DNA of 64,000 bases from Paracoccus liaowanqingii. GTDB lineage: Bacteria > Pseudomonadota > Alphaproteobacteria > Rhodobacterales > Rhodobacteraceae. Below the pieces are notes generated by a model. It ran no database searches and had not been told where the DNA came from. It worked only from the letters and a program-made list of their open reading frames with translations. The translations under genes were made by a program, and so were the position numbers. The DNA lies in contig NZ_CP038439.1 of assembly GCF_004683865.2 (NCBI RefSeq), positions 2,606,001-2,670,000 of the forward strand. Reading direction: 5' to 3'. The first letter of the stretch is position 1; each line of letters begins with the position of its first letter. Positions 25,777-33,284 of this stretch are shown here, piece after piece.

Positions 25777-26444
25777 GCGGGACGGTTCGGATGCGCGGAT
25801 TGAGGATCACCCTGCCGGCGCTGGCGCTGGCCGCCCTGGCCGCCTGCGGCAACACCGGGGCCGACGAGGGCAACACGGGCCCCCTGGCCATCCTGGCGCA
25901 GACCGCCGCCGGGGTCGTCAGCGCCCGCACGACGGCGGCGCCCACGGCTCCGCCCTCGACCCCGCAGCAGGCGGCGGCCGAGGCGCTGCGGGTCAATCCC
26001 GGCCCGCTGATCCAGGCGGGCTTCGAGGGGCTGGGCCGCACGCAGGTCCTGGCCCTGACGGGCGAGAACGGCGCCCTGCGCACCTACATGACGCCCTCGA
26101 AGGAGGCGCTGATCCTGCGCGGCGGAATGCTGGTCGGCACGCGCGGCCTGGGCCGCGACCTGTCCGTGGCCGAGCCCGGCACCGAGGCGCTGATCCGCGC
26201 GGGCCAGTCGGGCAGCGGCACGCGCATCATGCGCTATCTGGCGGGCGACGGGCTGGAGCGCCCGCTGCAATTCGCCTGCACCACGGCGCCCGGACCCGCG
26301 GCCAGCACCATCGTCGAACGCTGCGAGGGGCATGGCGCGACCTTCCAGAACACCTATCTGGTGCAGGGCGGGCAGATCCCGGTCTCGCGCCAGTGGATCG
26401 GGCCGGGCATGGGCTACGTCACGCTGCAGACCCTGCGGCCCTGA
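25773..26444 (+). CDS. YjbF/GfcB-family lipoprotein
   Basis: 223 residues. A signal peptide with lipobox LAAC (cysteine near residue 26) leads into a Thr/Pro/Ala-rich spacer and a conserved domain (FEGLGRTQVLALTGENG; MLVGTRGLGRDLSVAEPG) that matches the YjbF group. The ATG overlaps the yjbH stop (ATGA), so the two are coupled. It likely sits in the periplasm, on the outer membrane, as part of the same polysaccharide-related assembly. A strong hairpin follows at 26461-26496. Confidence 0.82.
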   Translation: MSGTVRMRGLRITLPALALAALAACGNTGADEGNTGPLAILAQTAAGVVSARTTAAPTAPPSTPQQAAAEALRVNPGPLIQAGFEGLGRTQVLALTGENGALRTYMTPSKEALILRGGMLVGTRGLGRDLSVAEPGTEALIRAGQSGSGTRIMRYLAGDGLERPLQFACTTAPGPAASTIVERCEGHGATFQNTYLVQGGQIPVSRQWIGPGMGYVTLQTLRP

Positions 26445-26460
26445 TCCCCATCCGCCAGAC

Positions 26461-26496
26461 ATGAAAGAACCGGCCCTTGGGGGCCGGTTCTTTCAT
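26461..26496. terminator. Terminator after the yjbH-yjbF pair
   Basis: A perfect 16-bp inverted repeat (ATGAAAGAACCGGCCC, loop TTGG) starts 16 nt after the yjbF stop. The GC core with A-rich and T-rich outer stem ends suits a bidirectional intrinsic terminator between converging genes. Confidence 0.85.
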
Positions 26497-26539
26497 GTCT
26501 GCCCGGCAATGGTCGATGACCTCTGCCGGAAACGACAAA

Positions 26540-26562
26540 GGGGCTGGCCAATGGCCAGCCCC
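26540..26562 (-). terminator. Terminator of the small exported protein gene
   Basis: The stem GGGGCTGGCC/GGCCAGCCCC with a 3-nt loop is followed on the minus strand by TTTGTCGTTT, 36 nt downstream of the stop at 26599. Confidence 0.75.
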
Positions 26563-26598
26563 CTGTGCGACGGATCGCCGAAGCCATCCGTCCCGGGA

Positions 26599-26802
26599 TC
26601 AGCTGTCGTCGTCGTCCGAAGCGACGGCGGCGATGACGCCCAGCAGCAGCAGGGCGGGAACCACCAGGCCAGCGTTGGTCGAAGCGGGACGCTCCTCAAC
26701 GATGACGGGCTCGACTTCGACGACGGGGGCGACGTAGCCACCGGCCAGAGCCGAAGTTGCGGTCAGGCCGAGAGCGGCCGCGAAAATAGCGAATTTGGTC
26801 AT
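26599..26802 (-). CDS. Small exported or membrane protein, function unknown
   Basis: 67 residues: a cleavable signal peptide (MTKFAIFAAALGLTATSALA-GG), a short Val/Glu/Pro-rich segment (VAPVVEVEPVIVEERPAS), a second hydrophobic helix (AGLVVPALLLLGVIAAVA) and an acidic end (SDDDDS). I recognise this layout from other Rhodobacteraceae but know no function. The ATG at 26802 has GGAG seven bases upstream; an in-frame ATG at 26808 is too close to it. It has its own terminator and seems monocistronic. The lower-G+C stretch 26810-27000 upstream probably holds its promoter. Confidence 0.72.
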   Translation of the reverse strand: MTKFAIFAAALGLTATSALAGGYVAPVVEVEPVIVEERPASTNAGLVVPALLLLGVIAAVASDDDDS

Positions 26803-27000
26803 GATCATGCTCCGTTTCGATTGACGGCTGCCAATTCTGGCAACATCGCTGCGACAGTTACACAAAGCCGAACGGTTGAAAAGCAGCATTGGATTGAATC
26901 CCCCGTGGGCCTGCACGCACTGTTGCATATTGGCCAACCCCGGGATCGGGGCTTCGTTCCACCCCCTGCAAACCCCCGGAAAAACTGTGACAATTCCGCA

Positions 27001-27783
27001 CTAGCCGCGCCGAAGACCTTGGGACAGGACGAAAAAACAGGCGGCCGCGGTGACGATCGACGGACCCGCCGGCGTGTCCATCCGCAGGCTGGCCCACAGC
27101 CCCGCCACGACCGAGGCAGCGGCGATCAGGGCGGCACCGGCGGCCATCCGCTCGGGCGTGCGGGCCCATCCGCGCGCCGCCGCCGCAGGCACGATCAGCA
27201 TGGCCGAGATGAGCAGCGATCCCACGACGCGAATCGCCAGCGCCACCACAACCGCCAGGGCCAGCGACAGGACCAGCCGTTCCACCCGGGGGTCGATCCC
27301 GGCGGCCATCGCCAGCTCCTCGTTCAGGCTGGAGGTGACCAGCCGCTGCCAGCGCGCGATCAGCACCGCCAGGACCAGCGCCGCGCCGGTCCAGATCAGC
27401 ACCAGATCCGCCCGTCCCACCGCCAGGATGTCGCCGAAGAGATAGCTGGACAGGTCCGACCGCGCGGCAGGCACGAAGCTGATCGCCACCAGGCCTATGG
27501 CCAGCGCCGAATGGGACAGCACCCCCAGCATCGTGTCCATCGCCTGCCCCCGCGCCACCAGGGCCGAGACCAGGCAGGCCATCGACACCGCCACGGCCAG
27601 CGTGCCCGCATAGATCGAGATGTCGAAGGCCAGCGCCAGCGCCACCCCCAGGATCGCCGCATGGGCGGTCGAATCCCCGAAATAGGCCATGCGCCGCCAG
27701 ACGACGAAGCTGCCCAGGGGCCCCGCGACCAGCGCCAGTCCCAGCCCCGCCAGCACGGCCCGCGTGAAGAAATCGTCAAGCAT
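27001..27783 (-). CDS. znuB: Zinc ABC transporter permease ZnuB
   Basis: 260 residues with about eight membrane helices of the ABC-3 family. The segment FVVWRRMAYFGDSTAHAAILG (with the conserved G-D-x-x-x-H) and the late SLLISAMLIVPAAAA are typical of the permease of Zn/Mn importers. It imports zinc with ZnuC and ZnuA. It lies 27 nt after znuC in the zur-znuC-znuB operon. Confidence 0.94.
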   Translation of the reverse strand: MLDDFFTRAVLAGLGLALVAGPLGSFVVWRRMAYFGDSTAHAAILGVALALAFDISIYAGTLAVAVSMACLVSALVARGQAMDTMLGVLSHSALAIGLVAISFVPAARSDLSSYLFGDILAVGRADLVLIWTGAALVLAVLIARWQRLVTSSLNEELAMAAGIDPRVERLVLSLALAVVVALAIRVVGSLLISAMLIVPAAAARGWARTPERMAAGAALIAAASVVAGLWASLRMDTPAGPSIVTAAACFFVLSQGLRRG

Positions 27784-27810
27784 CGGTCATTCCTTGCGCA
27801 GACCCGCCCG

Positions 27811-28656
27811 TCAGGGCGCGGGGGCGGTCCCGTGGCCGTGGTGGTGGTCATGGCCGCAGGCGCCGCCATGGCCATGTCCGGCCCCCTCCGGCCCCGTCAG
27901 GGCGGGCATCCGGTCGTGGTCGTGGTCATGGTGGTGGCGGTACAGCGCCAGCGTGCCCGCCGCCTCGGCCCCGAAGAGGGCGCGGTATTCCGGCGCGGTG
28001 CTGACATGCTGGGGGCTTCCCTCGCAGCAGACATGTCCGTTCAGGCAGACCACCCGGTCCGAGGACCGCATCACCACCAGAAGGTCGTGGCTGACCATCA
28101 GCACCGAGGCCCCGGTGCGGCGCCGCACTTCCTCGATCAGCTGGTAGAAGGCGACGATGCCGGGCTGGTCCAGGCCCTGCGTGGGCTCGTCCAGCACCAG
28201 CAGATGCGGATCGGCCAGAAGCGCGCGGGCCAGCAGCACGCGCTGGAACTGGCCGCCCGACAGCTGGGTCAGCTGCCGCTGGCCGAGGCCCGGCACGCCG
28301 GTGCTGGCCAGTGCCGCCTCGGCCTCGGCATCGCGGACCCGGACGGGCAGCGACAGGAAGCGGCGCACGGTCATCGGGATCGCCGTGTCCAGCTGCACCC
28401 GCTGCGGCACATAGCCGATGCGCAGCCCCGCCCGGCGCGTCACCTGCCCCGAGGCCAGGGGCATGTGCCCCAGCAGCGCCCGGATCAGCGAGGACTTGCC
28501 CGACCCGTTGGGGCCGACGACGGTCACGATCTCTCCGGGACGGATGCGGAAATCGACATGGGACAGCACCGGGTCCGAGGTGCCGGGGCGGTGGATGGTC
28601 AGCGCGCGCGATTCGATCAGCGCCTCGTCGGCGGCGACCGGCAGGACCCCGGTCAC
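27811..28656 (-). CDS. znuC: Zinc ABC transporter ATPase ZnuC, His-rich tail
   Basis: 281 residues. It carries Walker A GPNGSGKSS (about 48-56), ABC signature LSGGQFQRV, Walker B LLVLDEP and the switch histidine in MVSHD. The last 45 residues are rich in His/Asp/Gly (HHHDHDHDR ... GHDHHHGHG) and may bind zinc. The start is GTG overlapping the zur stop (GTGA), so znuC is coupled to its own repressor gene. Confidence 0.94.
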   Translation of the reverse strand: MTGVLPVAADEALIESRALTIHRPGTSDPVLSHVDFRIRPGEIVTVVGPNGSGKSSLIRALLGHMPLASGQVTRRAGLRIGYVPQRVQLDTAIPMTVRRFLSLPVRVRDAEAEAALASTGVPGLGQRQLTQLSGGQFQRVLLARALLADPHLLVLDEPTQGLDQPGIVAFYQLIEEVRRRTGASVLMVSHDLLVVMRSSDRVVCLNGHVCCEGSPQHVSTAPEYRALFGAEAAGTLALYRHHHDHDHDRMPALTGPEGAGHGHGGACGHDHHHGHGTAPAP

Positions 28657-29150
28657 GCGACGCCCTCCGCCGCGCAGGTGGCGCAGAGGCCAAGCGCCTC
28701 GACCGTCACGCGCTCGACCCGGAAGCCGCCCTGCGCGGCGACGGCAGTCAGGGCGTCGCGAATGGGCGCGGCGGCGGCCTCGGCCACCTTGTCGCAGCTG
28801 CGGCAGATCAGGAAGGCGGGGTGGTGGTCATGGCCCGGATGCAGGCAGGCCGCGAAGGCATTGAGCCGCTGCAGCCGATGCGCCAGCCCGTGGGTGACCA
28901 GGAATTCAAGCGCGCGATAGGCGACCGGCGGCTGGCGCCCGAAGCCTTCGGCGGCCAGCCGGTCCAGCACCTCGTAGGCGCCCATGGCCCGGTGGCTTTC
29001 CAGCAGGATCTCCAGCGCGCGGCGGCGGACGGGGGTCAGCCGCGCGCCCTGCCCCGCCAGCCGCGCGGCGGCCTCGTCCAGCACGCGGGAGGCGCATGCC
29101 CCATGGTCATGGGGCGCGAAGGTCGCGGCGATGGCATCGTCATGGGGCAC
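28653..29150 (-). CDS. zur: Zinc uptake regulator Zur (Fur family)
   Basis: 165 residues. The winged helix includes RLTPVRRRALEILLES and YRALEFLVTHGLAHR. Metal sites include HPGHDHHPAFLICRSC and the C-terminal CATC, which together give the structural CxxC pairs. As a Fur-family protein it would repress the znu genes when zinc-loaded. The start is GTG with GGGAGGGA upstream. It is divergent from znuA across 110 bp that holds a candidate operator. Confidence 0.93.
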   Translation of the reverse strand: MPHDDAIAATFAPHDHGACASRVLDEAAARLAGQGARLTPVRRRALEILLESHRAMGAYEVLDRLAAEGFGRQPPVAYRALEFLVTHGLAHRLQRLNAFAACLHPGHDHHPAFLICRSCDKVAEAAAAPIRDALTAVAAQGGFRVERVTVEALGLCATCAAEGVA

Positions 29151-29199
29151 GGCAGTCCCTCCCGCACGGGGGCGTTACTCTATTACATTCAGGTTGACT

Positions 29200-29214
29200 T
29201 GTTATGCTGTAACA
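29200..29214. promoter_or_regulatory. Candidate Zur operator between zur-znuCB and znuA
   Basis: TGTTA-TGCTG-TAACA is a perfect 5-bp inverted repeat with a 5-nt spacer, in an AT-rich patch (29174-29220) midway between the divergent start codons. It overlaps a possible -10 (TATGCT, 29203-29208) for znuA. Form and place fit a Fur-family site controlling both directions. Confidence 0.6.
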
Positions 29215-29260
29215 CACAGAACCCCGGGATCGCAACAAACCCCGACCTCAGGAGATCACG

Positions 29261-30292
29261 ATGCGCCCTTCCGCCTCCGTCGCCGCCATCCTCGCGCTGG
29301 CCGCCGCCCCCGCCCTTGCCGCGCCGCAGGTCGTGACCGATCTGGTGCCGACCGGCGCGCTGGTGCAGGAGGTGATGGGCGACCTGGCCGAGGTCCGCGT
29401 CCTGCTGCCCCAAGGCGCCAGCGCGCATCACTACCAGATGCGCCCCTCGGACGCGCAGGCGCTGCAGGGCGCCGATCTGGTGATCTGGATGGGGCCCGAG
29501 CTGACCCCCTGGCTGGCGCGTGCTTCGGATAACCTCGCCAGCGGCGCGCAGCTGCGCCTGCTGCAGGTCGAGGGCGTGACGCTGCGCGGCTATGCGGGCG
29601 GCGGGGCCGAGGGGCATGACGATCACGGCCACGACGCCCATGACCCCGCGGGCGCTGCCGACCACGACCATGACCATGACCATCACCACGACCATGACCA
29701 TGACCATGACCATGACCATGACCATGACCATGGGGATCACGACGACGGCCATGACGGCCACGACCATTCCGGCACCGATCCTCATGCCTGGCTGAACCCC
29801 GCCAATGCCAGGCCCTGGCTGCAGGCCATCGCCGACAGCTTGGCGCAGCAGGACCCGGAGAACGCCGCGACCTACCGGGCCAATGCCGAGGCCGCCGCCA
29901 CCCGGATCGCGGCGCTGGACACGGATCTGCGCGCCCGCCTCGCCCCCCATGCCGCGGCGCGGTTCGTCGTCTTCCACGATGCCTACGGCTATTTCACCGA
30001 CCATTTCGGGCTGCAGCCCGCGCTGGCCGTGTCGCTCGGCGATGCCTCGACGCCCTCGGCCGCCCGGATCGACCAGATGCGCGGCCAGATCGCCCAGACC
30101 GGCGCCACCTGCGCCTTTCCCGAATACGCCCATGACGGCGCGCTGATCCAGACCGCGATCGAGGGCAGCGACATCCGCCTCGGCGGCGAGATAAGCCCCG
30201 AGGGCGGCAGCCTGACCCCCGGCGCGGGCCAGTACGACGCGCTGCTGACCGGCATGGCCGACACGATCATCGCCTGCCTGAAGCAGGAATGA
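29261..30292 (+). CDS. znuA: Zinc ABC transporter substrate-binding protein ZnuA
   Basis: 343 residues: signal peptide (ends ALA-AP near residue 20), then the two-lobed zinc-binding fold with ligand histidines in SAHHYQMRPSD, DPHAWLNP and FVVFHDAYGY. Between residues 115 and 172 sits a long His/Asp loop, built from tandem GACCAT hexamers at 29660-29731 in the DNA. Such loops are typical of ZnuA and are thought to hand zinc to the binding site. It is divergent from zur-znuCB with a shared operator. Confidence 0.95.
   Translation: MRPSASVAAILALAAAPALAAPQVVTDLVPTGALVQEVMGDLAEVRVLLPQGASAHHYQMRPSDAQALQGADLVIWMGPELTPWLARASDNLASGAQLRLLQVEGVTLRGYAGGGAEGHDDHGHDAHDPAGAADHDHDHDHHHDHDHDHDHDHDHDHGDHDDGHDGHDHSGTDPHAWLNPANARPWLQAIADSLAQQDPENAATYRANAEAAATRIAALDTDLRARLAPHAAARFVVFHDAYGYFTDHFGLQPALAVSLGDASTPSAARIDQMRGQIAQTGATCAFPEYAHDGALIQTAIEGSDIRLGGEISPEGGSLTPGAGQYDALLTGMADTIIACLKQE
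29660..29731 (+). repeat. Tandem GACCAT hexamers inside znuA
   Basis: Twelve hexamer units, ten of them exactly GACCAT, encode an alternating Asp-His run. Such a tract is prone to slippage in whole-codon pairs, which would change loop length without a frameshift. Confidence 0.9.
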
Positions 30293-30367
30293 GGGCGGCG
30301 GGCGGTCCGCACAGGCCCGCCCAAACGACCGAATACCGCCGGTCGGCAGATTCCCGACTCTTTTACT

Positions 30368-30392
30368 TTGACAAACCTGAATGAATTTGTCA
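30368..30392 (+). promoter_or_regulatory. Candidate iron-responsive operator and -35 box of hemP
   Basis: TGACAAA (30369-30375) and TTTGTCA (30386-30392) form an inverted repeat with a 10-nt spacer. TTGACA (30368-30373) overlaps the left arm and could be a -35 box. It lies 40 nt before hemP. The regulator (Fur, Irr or RirA type) cannot be told from one site. Confidence 0.5.
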
Positions 30393-30431
30393 GCTTTAGG
30401 GCATCGACACCGCCACCCCATGAGGTTGACC

Positions 30432-30608
30432 ATGACCGCAACGCGCCCCGCCGATTTCACCCGCCCCGGTACCTCGATTCTGGCCCGGATGCCCCAGCAC
30501 GACGCCACCCAGCTGACCCAAGGCGGCAACCAAGCCCTGATCGTGCTGGACGAACAGGTCTATCAGCTGCGCATCACCCGCGCCGGCAAGCTGATCCTGA
30601 CCAAGTAG
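30432..30608 (+). CDS. hemP: Hemin uptake protein HemP
   Basis: 58 residues; the conserved end NQALIVLDEQVYQLRITRAGKLILTK is the HemP signature. HemP is a small iron-regulated protein linked to haem uptake operons and in some bacteria acts as a regulator. The ATG at 30432 (MTATRPADF) is preferred to one at 30420 because AGG lies about 8 nt upstream of it. No haem transporter genes are adjacent. It has its own operator-like site and terminator. Confidence 0.88.
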   Translation: MTATRPADFTRPGTSILARMPQHDATQLTQGGNQALIVLDEQVYQLRITRAGKLILTK

Positions 30609-30634
30609 GCCGATCCCCCGCCGCCGGAACGACA

Positions 30635-30660
30635 AAGGCCGGTCCCTCCGGACCGGCCTT
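30635..30660. terminator. Bidirectional terminator between hemP and the pseudouridine synthase
   Basis: Perfect 11-bp stem AAGGCCGGTCC/GGACCGGCCTT with loop CTCC. It starts 27 nt after hemP and 7 nt beyond the stop of the opposing gene. The A/T ends allow use from both sides. Confidence 0.85.
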
Positions 30661-30666
30661 GCGTTA

Positions 30667-32475
30667 TCATCCCCGCGGCGCGCGCGGCTTGCCGCCGGGC
30701 TTGCCGGGACCGCCCGGGCGTGCCCCGCCGCCGGGCTTGCCCGCCCCCGTGGGACGGCCCGCGCCGCCGGGTTTCCCGGCCCCGCCCGGCCTGCCGGTTC
30801 CCGCCGGGCGATCGCCAGTCCGCTCGGGGCGCGGCGCACCGAAGGGCTTGCCGCCGCCCGTCTTGCCACCGCCCGTGCGGGGCTTGCCCGCGCCGTCCGG
30901 CTTCGATCCGCCATAGGGCTTGCGCGGCCCGTCGCCCGCGCCGTCGCGCGGGGCACCGTAGGGCTTGCGCCCGGCATCGCCACCTCCGGCGCGCGGCGCG
31001 CCGAACGGCTTGCCTCCCTCGAAGCGCGGCTTGCGCGCCTCGTCGCCCCCGGCGTCGCGCGGCTTGCCATAGGGCTTGCGCCCGGCCTCAGCGCCCTCGG
31101 CCCGCGGCGCACCATAGGGCTTGCGCGCACCCTCGCCCCCGGCATCGCGGGGCTTGCCATAGGGCTTGCGCCCCGTGTCACCGCCCTCGGCCCGCGGCGC
31201 ACCGTAAGGCTTGCGCCCGGCATCGGGCCCGTCGCCCCGCGGCTTGCCGAAGGGCTTGCGCCCGGCGTCAGGGCCTCCGTCACGCGATGCGCCGAACGGC
31301 TTGCGCGCATCGCCGGGCTTGCCCGCGAACCGGGCGGGACGGGGCTTGTCGGATGGCCCGCCACGCCCTTCGGGGGCGCCGGCGCCGGTGCTTTTCCAGC
31401 GCGGCTTGTCGCCCGCCGGACGCGGCCGGTCGCCGAAATCCCCGCGCGGACCGGCGGGCTTGCCCTGAAAGCGCGGCCGCGCCTCATCCCCGGCAGGAGC
31501 CTTGGCCCCCCAGCTGCGCGGTGCCCGGTCGTCGGACCCCTCGCGCGGGCGATCGCCCGGTCCCCGCCCGCCCGGCTTGCCCGCGAATGCGGGCTTGGCC
31601 CCGAAGCGGCGCGGACCGGCCTCCGGCGCACCCTCGAACCGGGGGCCCCGCGAACCCTCGGCCCCGCGCGGACGCATCTCGCGCGGCTTGTCCTCGACCT
31701 CGCCGGTCAGCAGCCCGCCCAACTGGTCGCGCATCACCTTGCGCTTGACCTCGATCACCTGATTCTTGTCGATCCCGGTCAGCTTGAACGGCCCGTATCC
31801 GATCCGGATCAGCCGGTTCACCTGCAGCCCCACATGGGCCATCGCGCGACGGATCTCGCGGTTCTTGCCCTCGCGGATGCCGACGCTGATCCAGGCATTG
31901 GCGCCCTGCTGGCTGTCCAGCTTGATCTCCATGGGCGAGAAATCCTCGCCCTCGATGGTCACGCCCCGGCGCAGCGGATCGAAGGTCATGTCGGACGGCG
32001 TGCCGTTCACCCGCACCCGATAGCGCCGCAGCCAGCCGGTCGAGGGCAGCTCCAGACGCCGCTTCAGCTCGCCGTCGTTGGTCAGCAGCAGCAGCCCCTC
32101 GGAATTCAGGTCCAGCCGGCCGATGGTCATCACGCGCGGCATGTCGCGCGGCAGGGCGTCGAACACGGTCTGCCGGCCCAGCTCGTCATTCTCGGAGGTG
32201 ATCAGGCCCAGGGGCTTGTAATACAGCCACATCCGGGTTTCCTGCGGGTCCTCCAGCTTCTTGCCGTCCACGGTGATGCGGTCGGTGGGAGACACGTCCA
32301 GCGCGGGGCTGTCGATCTTCTTGCCGTTCACGCTGACGCGCCCCTCGACGATCATGCGCTCGGCCTCGCGGCGGCTGGCGATGCCGGCGCGGGCCATCAC
32401 CTTGGCGATGCGGTCGGCATCGGTGCGCGGGGCGGTCTGGGGGGTCTTGCGGTCGGGGATATGGTCGTCGCTCAT
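30667..32475 (-). CDS. RluB/RsuA-family pseudouridine synthase with long repetitive basic tail
   Basis: 602 residues. An S4 RNA-binding domain (about 18-70, RIAKVMARAGIASRREAER) precedes the RsuA/RluB catalytic domain, with the aspartate in TIGRLDLNSEGLLLLTNDG and the late motif GKNREIRRAM. It should make pseudouridine in 23S rRNA. The catalytic part ends near residue 280. About 320 residues follow of Gly/Arg/Lys/Pro-rich repeats such as GRKPYGKPRDAGG and RKPYGAPRAEG. The ATG at 32475 has AAGGAGA upstream; the frame continues open further up by chance. The tail is probably disordered and RNA-binding. Confidence 0.92.
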   Translation of the reverse strand: MSDDHIPDRKTPQTAPRTDADRIAKVMARAGIASRREAERMIVEGRVSVNGKKIDSPALDVSPTDRITVDGKKLEDPQETRMWLYYKPLGLITSENDELGRQTVFDALPRDMPRVMTIGRLDLNSEGLLLLTNDGELKRRLELPSTGWLRRYRVRVNGTPSDMTFDPLRRGVTIEGEDFSPMEIKLDSQQGANAWISVGIREGKNREIRRAMAHVGLQVNRLIRIGYGPFKLTGIDKNQVIEVKRKVMRDQLGGLLTGEVEDKPREMRPRGAEGSRGPRFEGAPEAGPRRFGAKPAFAGKPGGRGPGDRPREGSDDRAPRSWGAKAPAGDEARPRFQGKPAGPRGDFGDRPRPAGDKPRWKSTGAGAPEGRGGPSDKPRPARFAGKPGDARKPFGASRDGGPDAGRKPFGKPRGDGPDAGRKPYGAPRAEGGDTGRKPYGKPRDAGGEGARKPYGAPRAEGAEAGRKPYGKPRDAGGDEARKPRFEGGKPFGAPRAGGGDAGRKPYGAPRDGAGDGPRKPYGGSKPDGAGKPRTGGGKTGGGKPFGAPRPERTGDRPAGTGRPGGAGKPGGAGRPTGAGKPGGGARPGGPGKPGGKPRAPRG

Positions 32476-32583
32476 GCGCGTCTCCTTCGCATCTCTGCGG
32501 GGCAAAGAGGGATGTCTACGCCCAACCCCCCGCCGAGGAAAGCGTTTCCTTGCACAGCCGCGCGGGCCTTGCCACAAGGGGCC

Positions 32584-33036
32584 ATGGCCCCCTTCACCTC
32601 CCACATGAGCCTGGCACTGGCCGAGGCGCGGGCCGCCGCCCGGCGCGGCGAGGTGCCGGTGGGCGCCGTCGTCACCGACCCGCAGGGCCGCGTCGTGGCC
32701 GCCGCCGGCAACCGCACCCGCGAACAGAACGACCCCACAGCCCATGCCGAGATCCTGGCGATCCGCGCCGCCTGCGCCGCCTTGGGTTCCGAACGCCTGC
32801 CCGGCCACGACCTGTGGGTGACGCTGGAACCCTGCCCGATGTGCGCCGGCGCCCTCTCGGCCGCCCGCATCGCGCGGCTCTATTACGGCGCCGCCGATCC
32901 GCGCATGGGCGGCGTGGCGCATGGCGCCCGGGTCTTCAGCCATCCCCAGTGCCACCACCGCCCGCAGGTCTATGACGGCCTGCAGGCCGCCGAGGCGCAA
33001 AGCCTGCTGCGCACCTTCTTCGCCGCCCGCCGCTGA
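32584..33036 (+). CDS. tadA: tRNA-specific adenosine deaminase TadA
   Basis: 150 residues. Zinc-deaminase motifs are complete: HAE (catalytic Glu, in DPTAHAEILAI) and PCPMC (LEPCPMCAGALSAARI). It converts the wobble adenosine of tRNA-Arg(ACG) to inosine. The ATG at 32584 has AAGGGG upstream. It is divergent from the pseudouridine synthase. Confidence 0.94.
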   Translation: MAPFTSHMSLALAEARAAARRGEVPVGAVVTDPQGRVVAAAGNRTREQNDPTAHAEILAIRAACAALGSERLPGHDLWVTLEPCPMCAGALSAARIARLYYGAADPRMGGVAHGARVFSHPQCHHRPQVYDGLQAAEAQSLLRTFFAARR

Positions 33037-33047
33037 CGCCTCGACGC

Positions 33048-33076
33048 TTGAACCCGCCGCGCGACCCGTCTATACG
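33048..33076 (+). promoter_or_regulatory. Candidate promoter of tRNA-Gly
   Basis: TTGAAC (33048-33053), 17-bp spacer, TATACG (33071-33076). The predicted start, near 33083, lies just before the mature tRNA 5' end at 33086. Confidence 0.65.
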
Positions 33077-33085
33077 CATCCCGAC

Positions 33086-33159
33086 GCGGGTGTTGTGTAA
33101 TGGTAAGACCCTAGCCTTCCAAGCTAGAGACACGGGTTCGATTCCCGTCACCCGCTCCA
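33086..33159 (+). tRNA. tRNA-Gly (anticodon TCC)
   Basis: A 7-bp acceptor stem GCGGGTG/CACCCGC and anticodon stem CTAGC/GCTAG with loop CTTCCAA give anticodon TCC. The T-arm GGGTTCGATTCCC is canonical, and the CCA end is encoded (33157-33159). Confidence 0.97.
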
Positions 33160-33226
33160 GATCCCCAGCCTGCACCAAGAAGACCGCAACCCTCCGCGTC
33201 CGATCACCCGGCGCCGACCCGCTCCC

Positions 33227-33276
33227 TTTCATCTTGGCAGAAATATCCCGGGGGGTCCGGGGGGCTGGCCCCCCGG
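33227..33276 (+). repeat. Dispersed intergenic repeat, locus B (single core plus hairpin)
   Basis: The core of locus A recurs here once (33227-33255), followed by CCGGGGGG-CTGG-CCCCCCGG (33257-33276). It sits between tRNA-Gly and the end of pheT, 8 nt before the pheT stop codon, so it could end transcription for both. Confidence 0.75.
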
Positions 33277-33284
33277 CGCCATCC

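Noticed and set aside
29660..29731. Tandem repeats that might be read as a CRISPR or satellite
   Set aside because: The units are six bases without spacers and encode the His/Asp loop of ZnuA in frame.
30670..31640. Imperfect repeats resembling a CRISPR array
   Set aside because: The repeats are codon-phased and degenerate and encode the basic tail of the pseudouridine synthase. There are no unique spacers and no cas genes.
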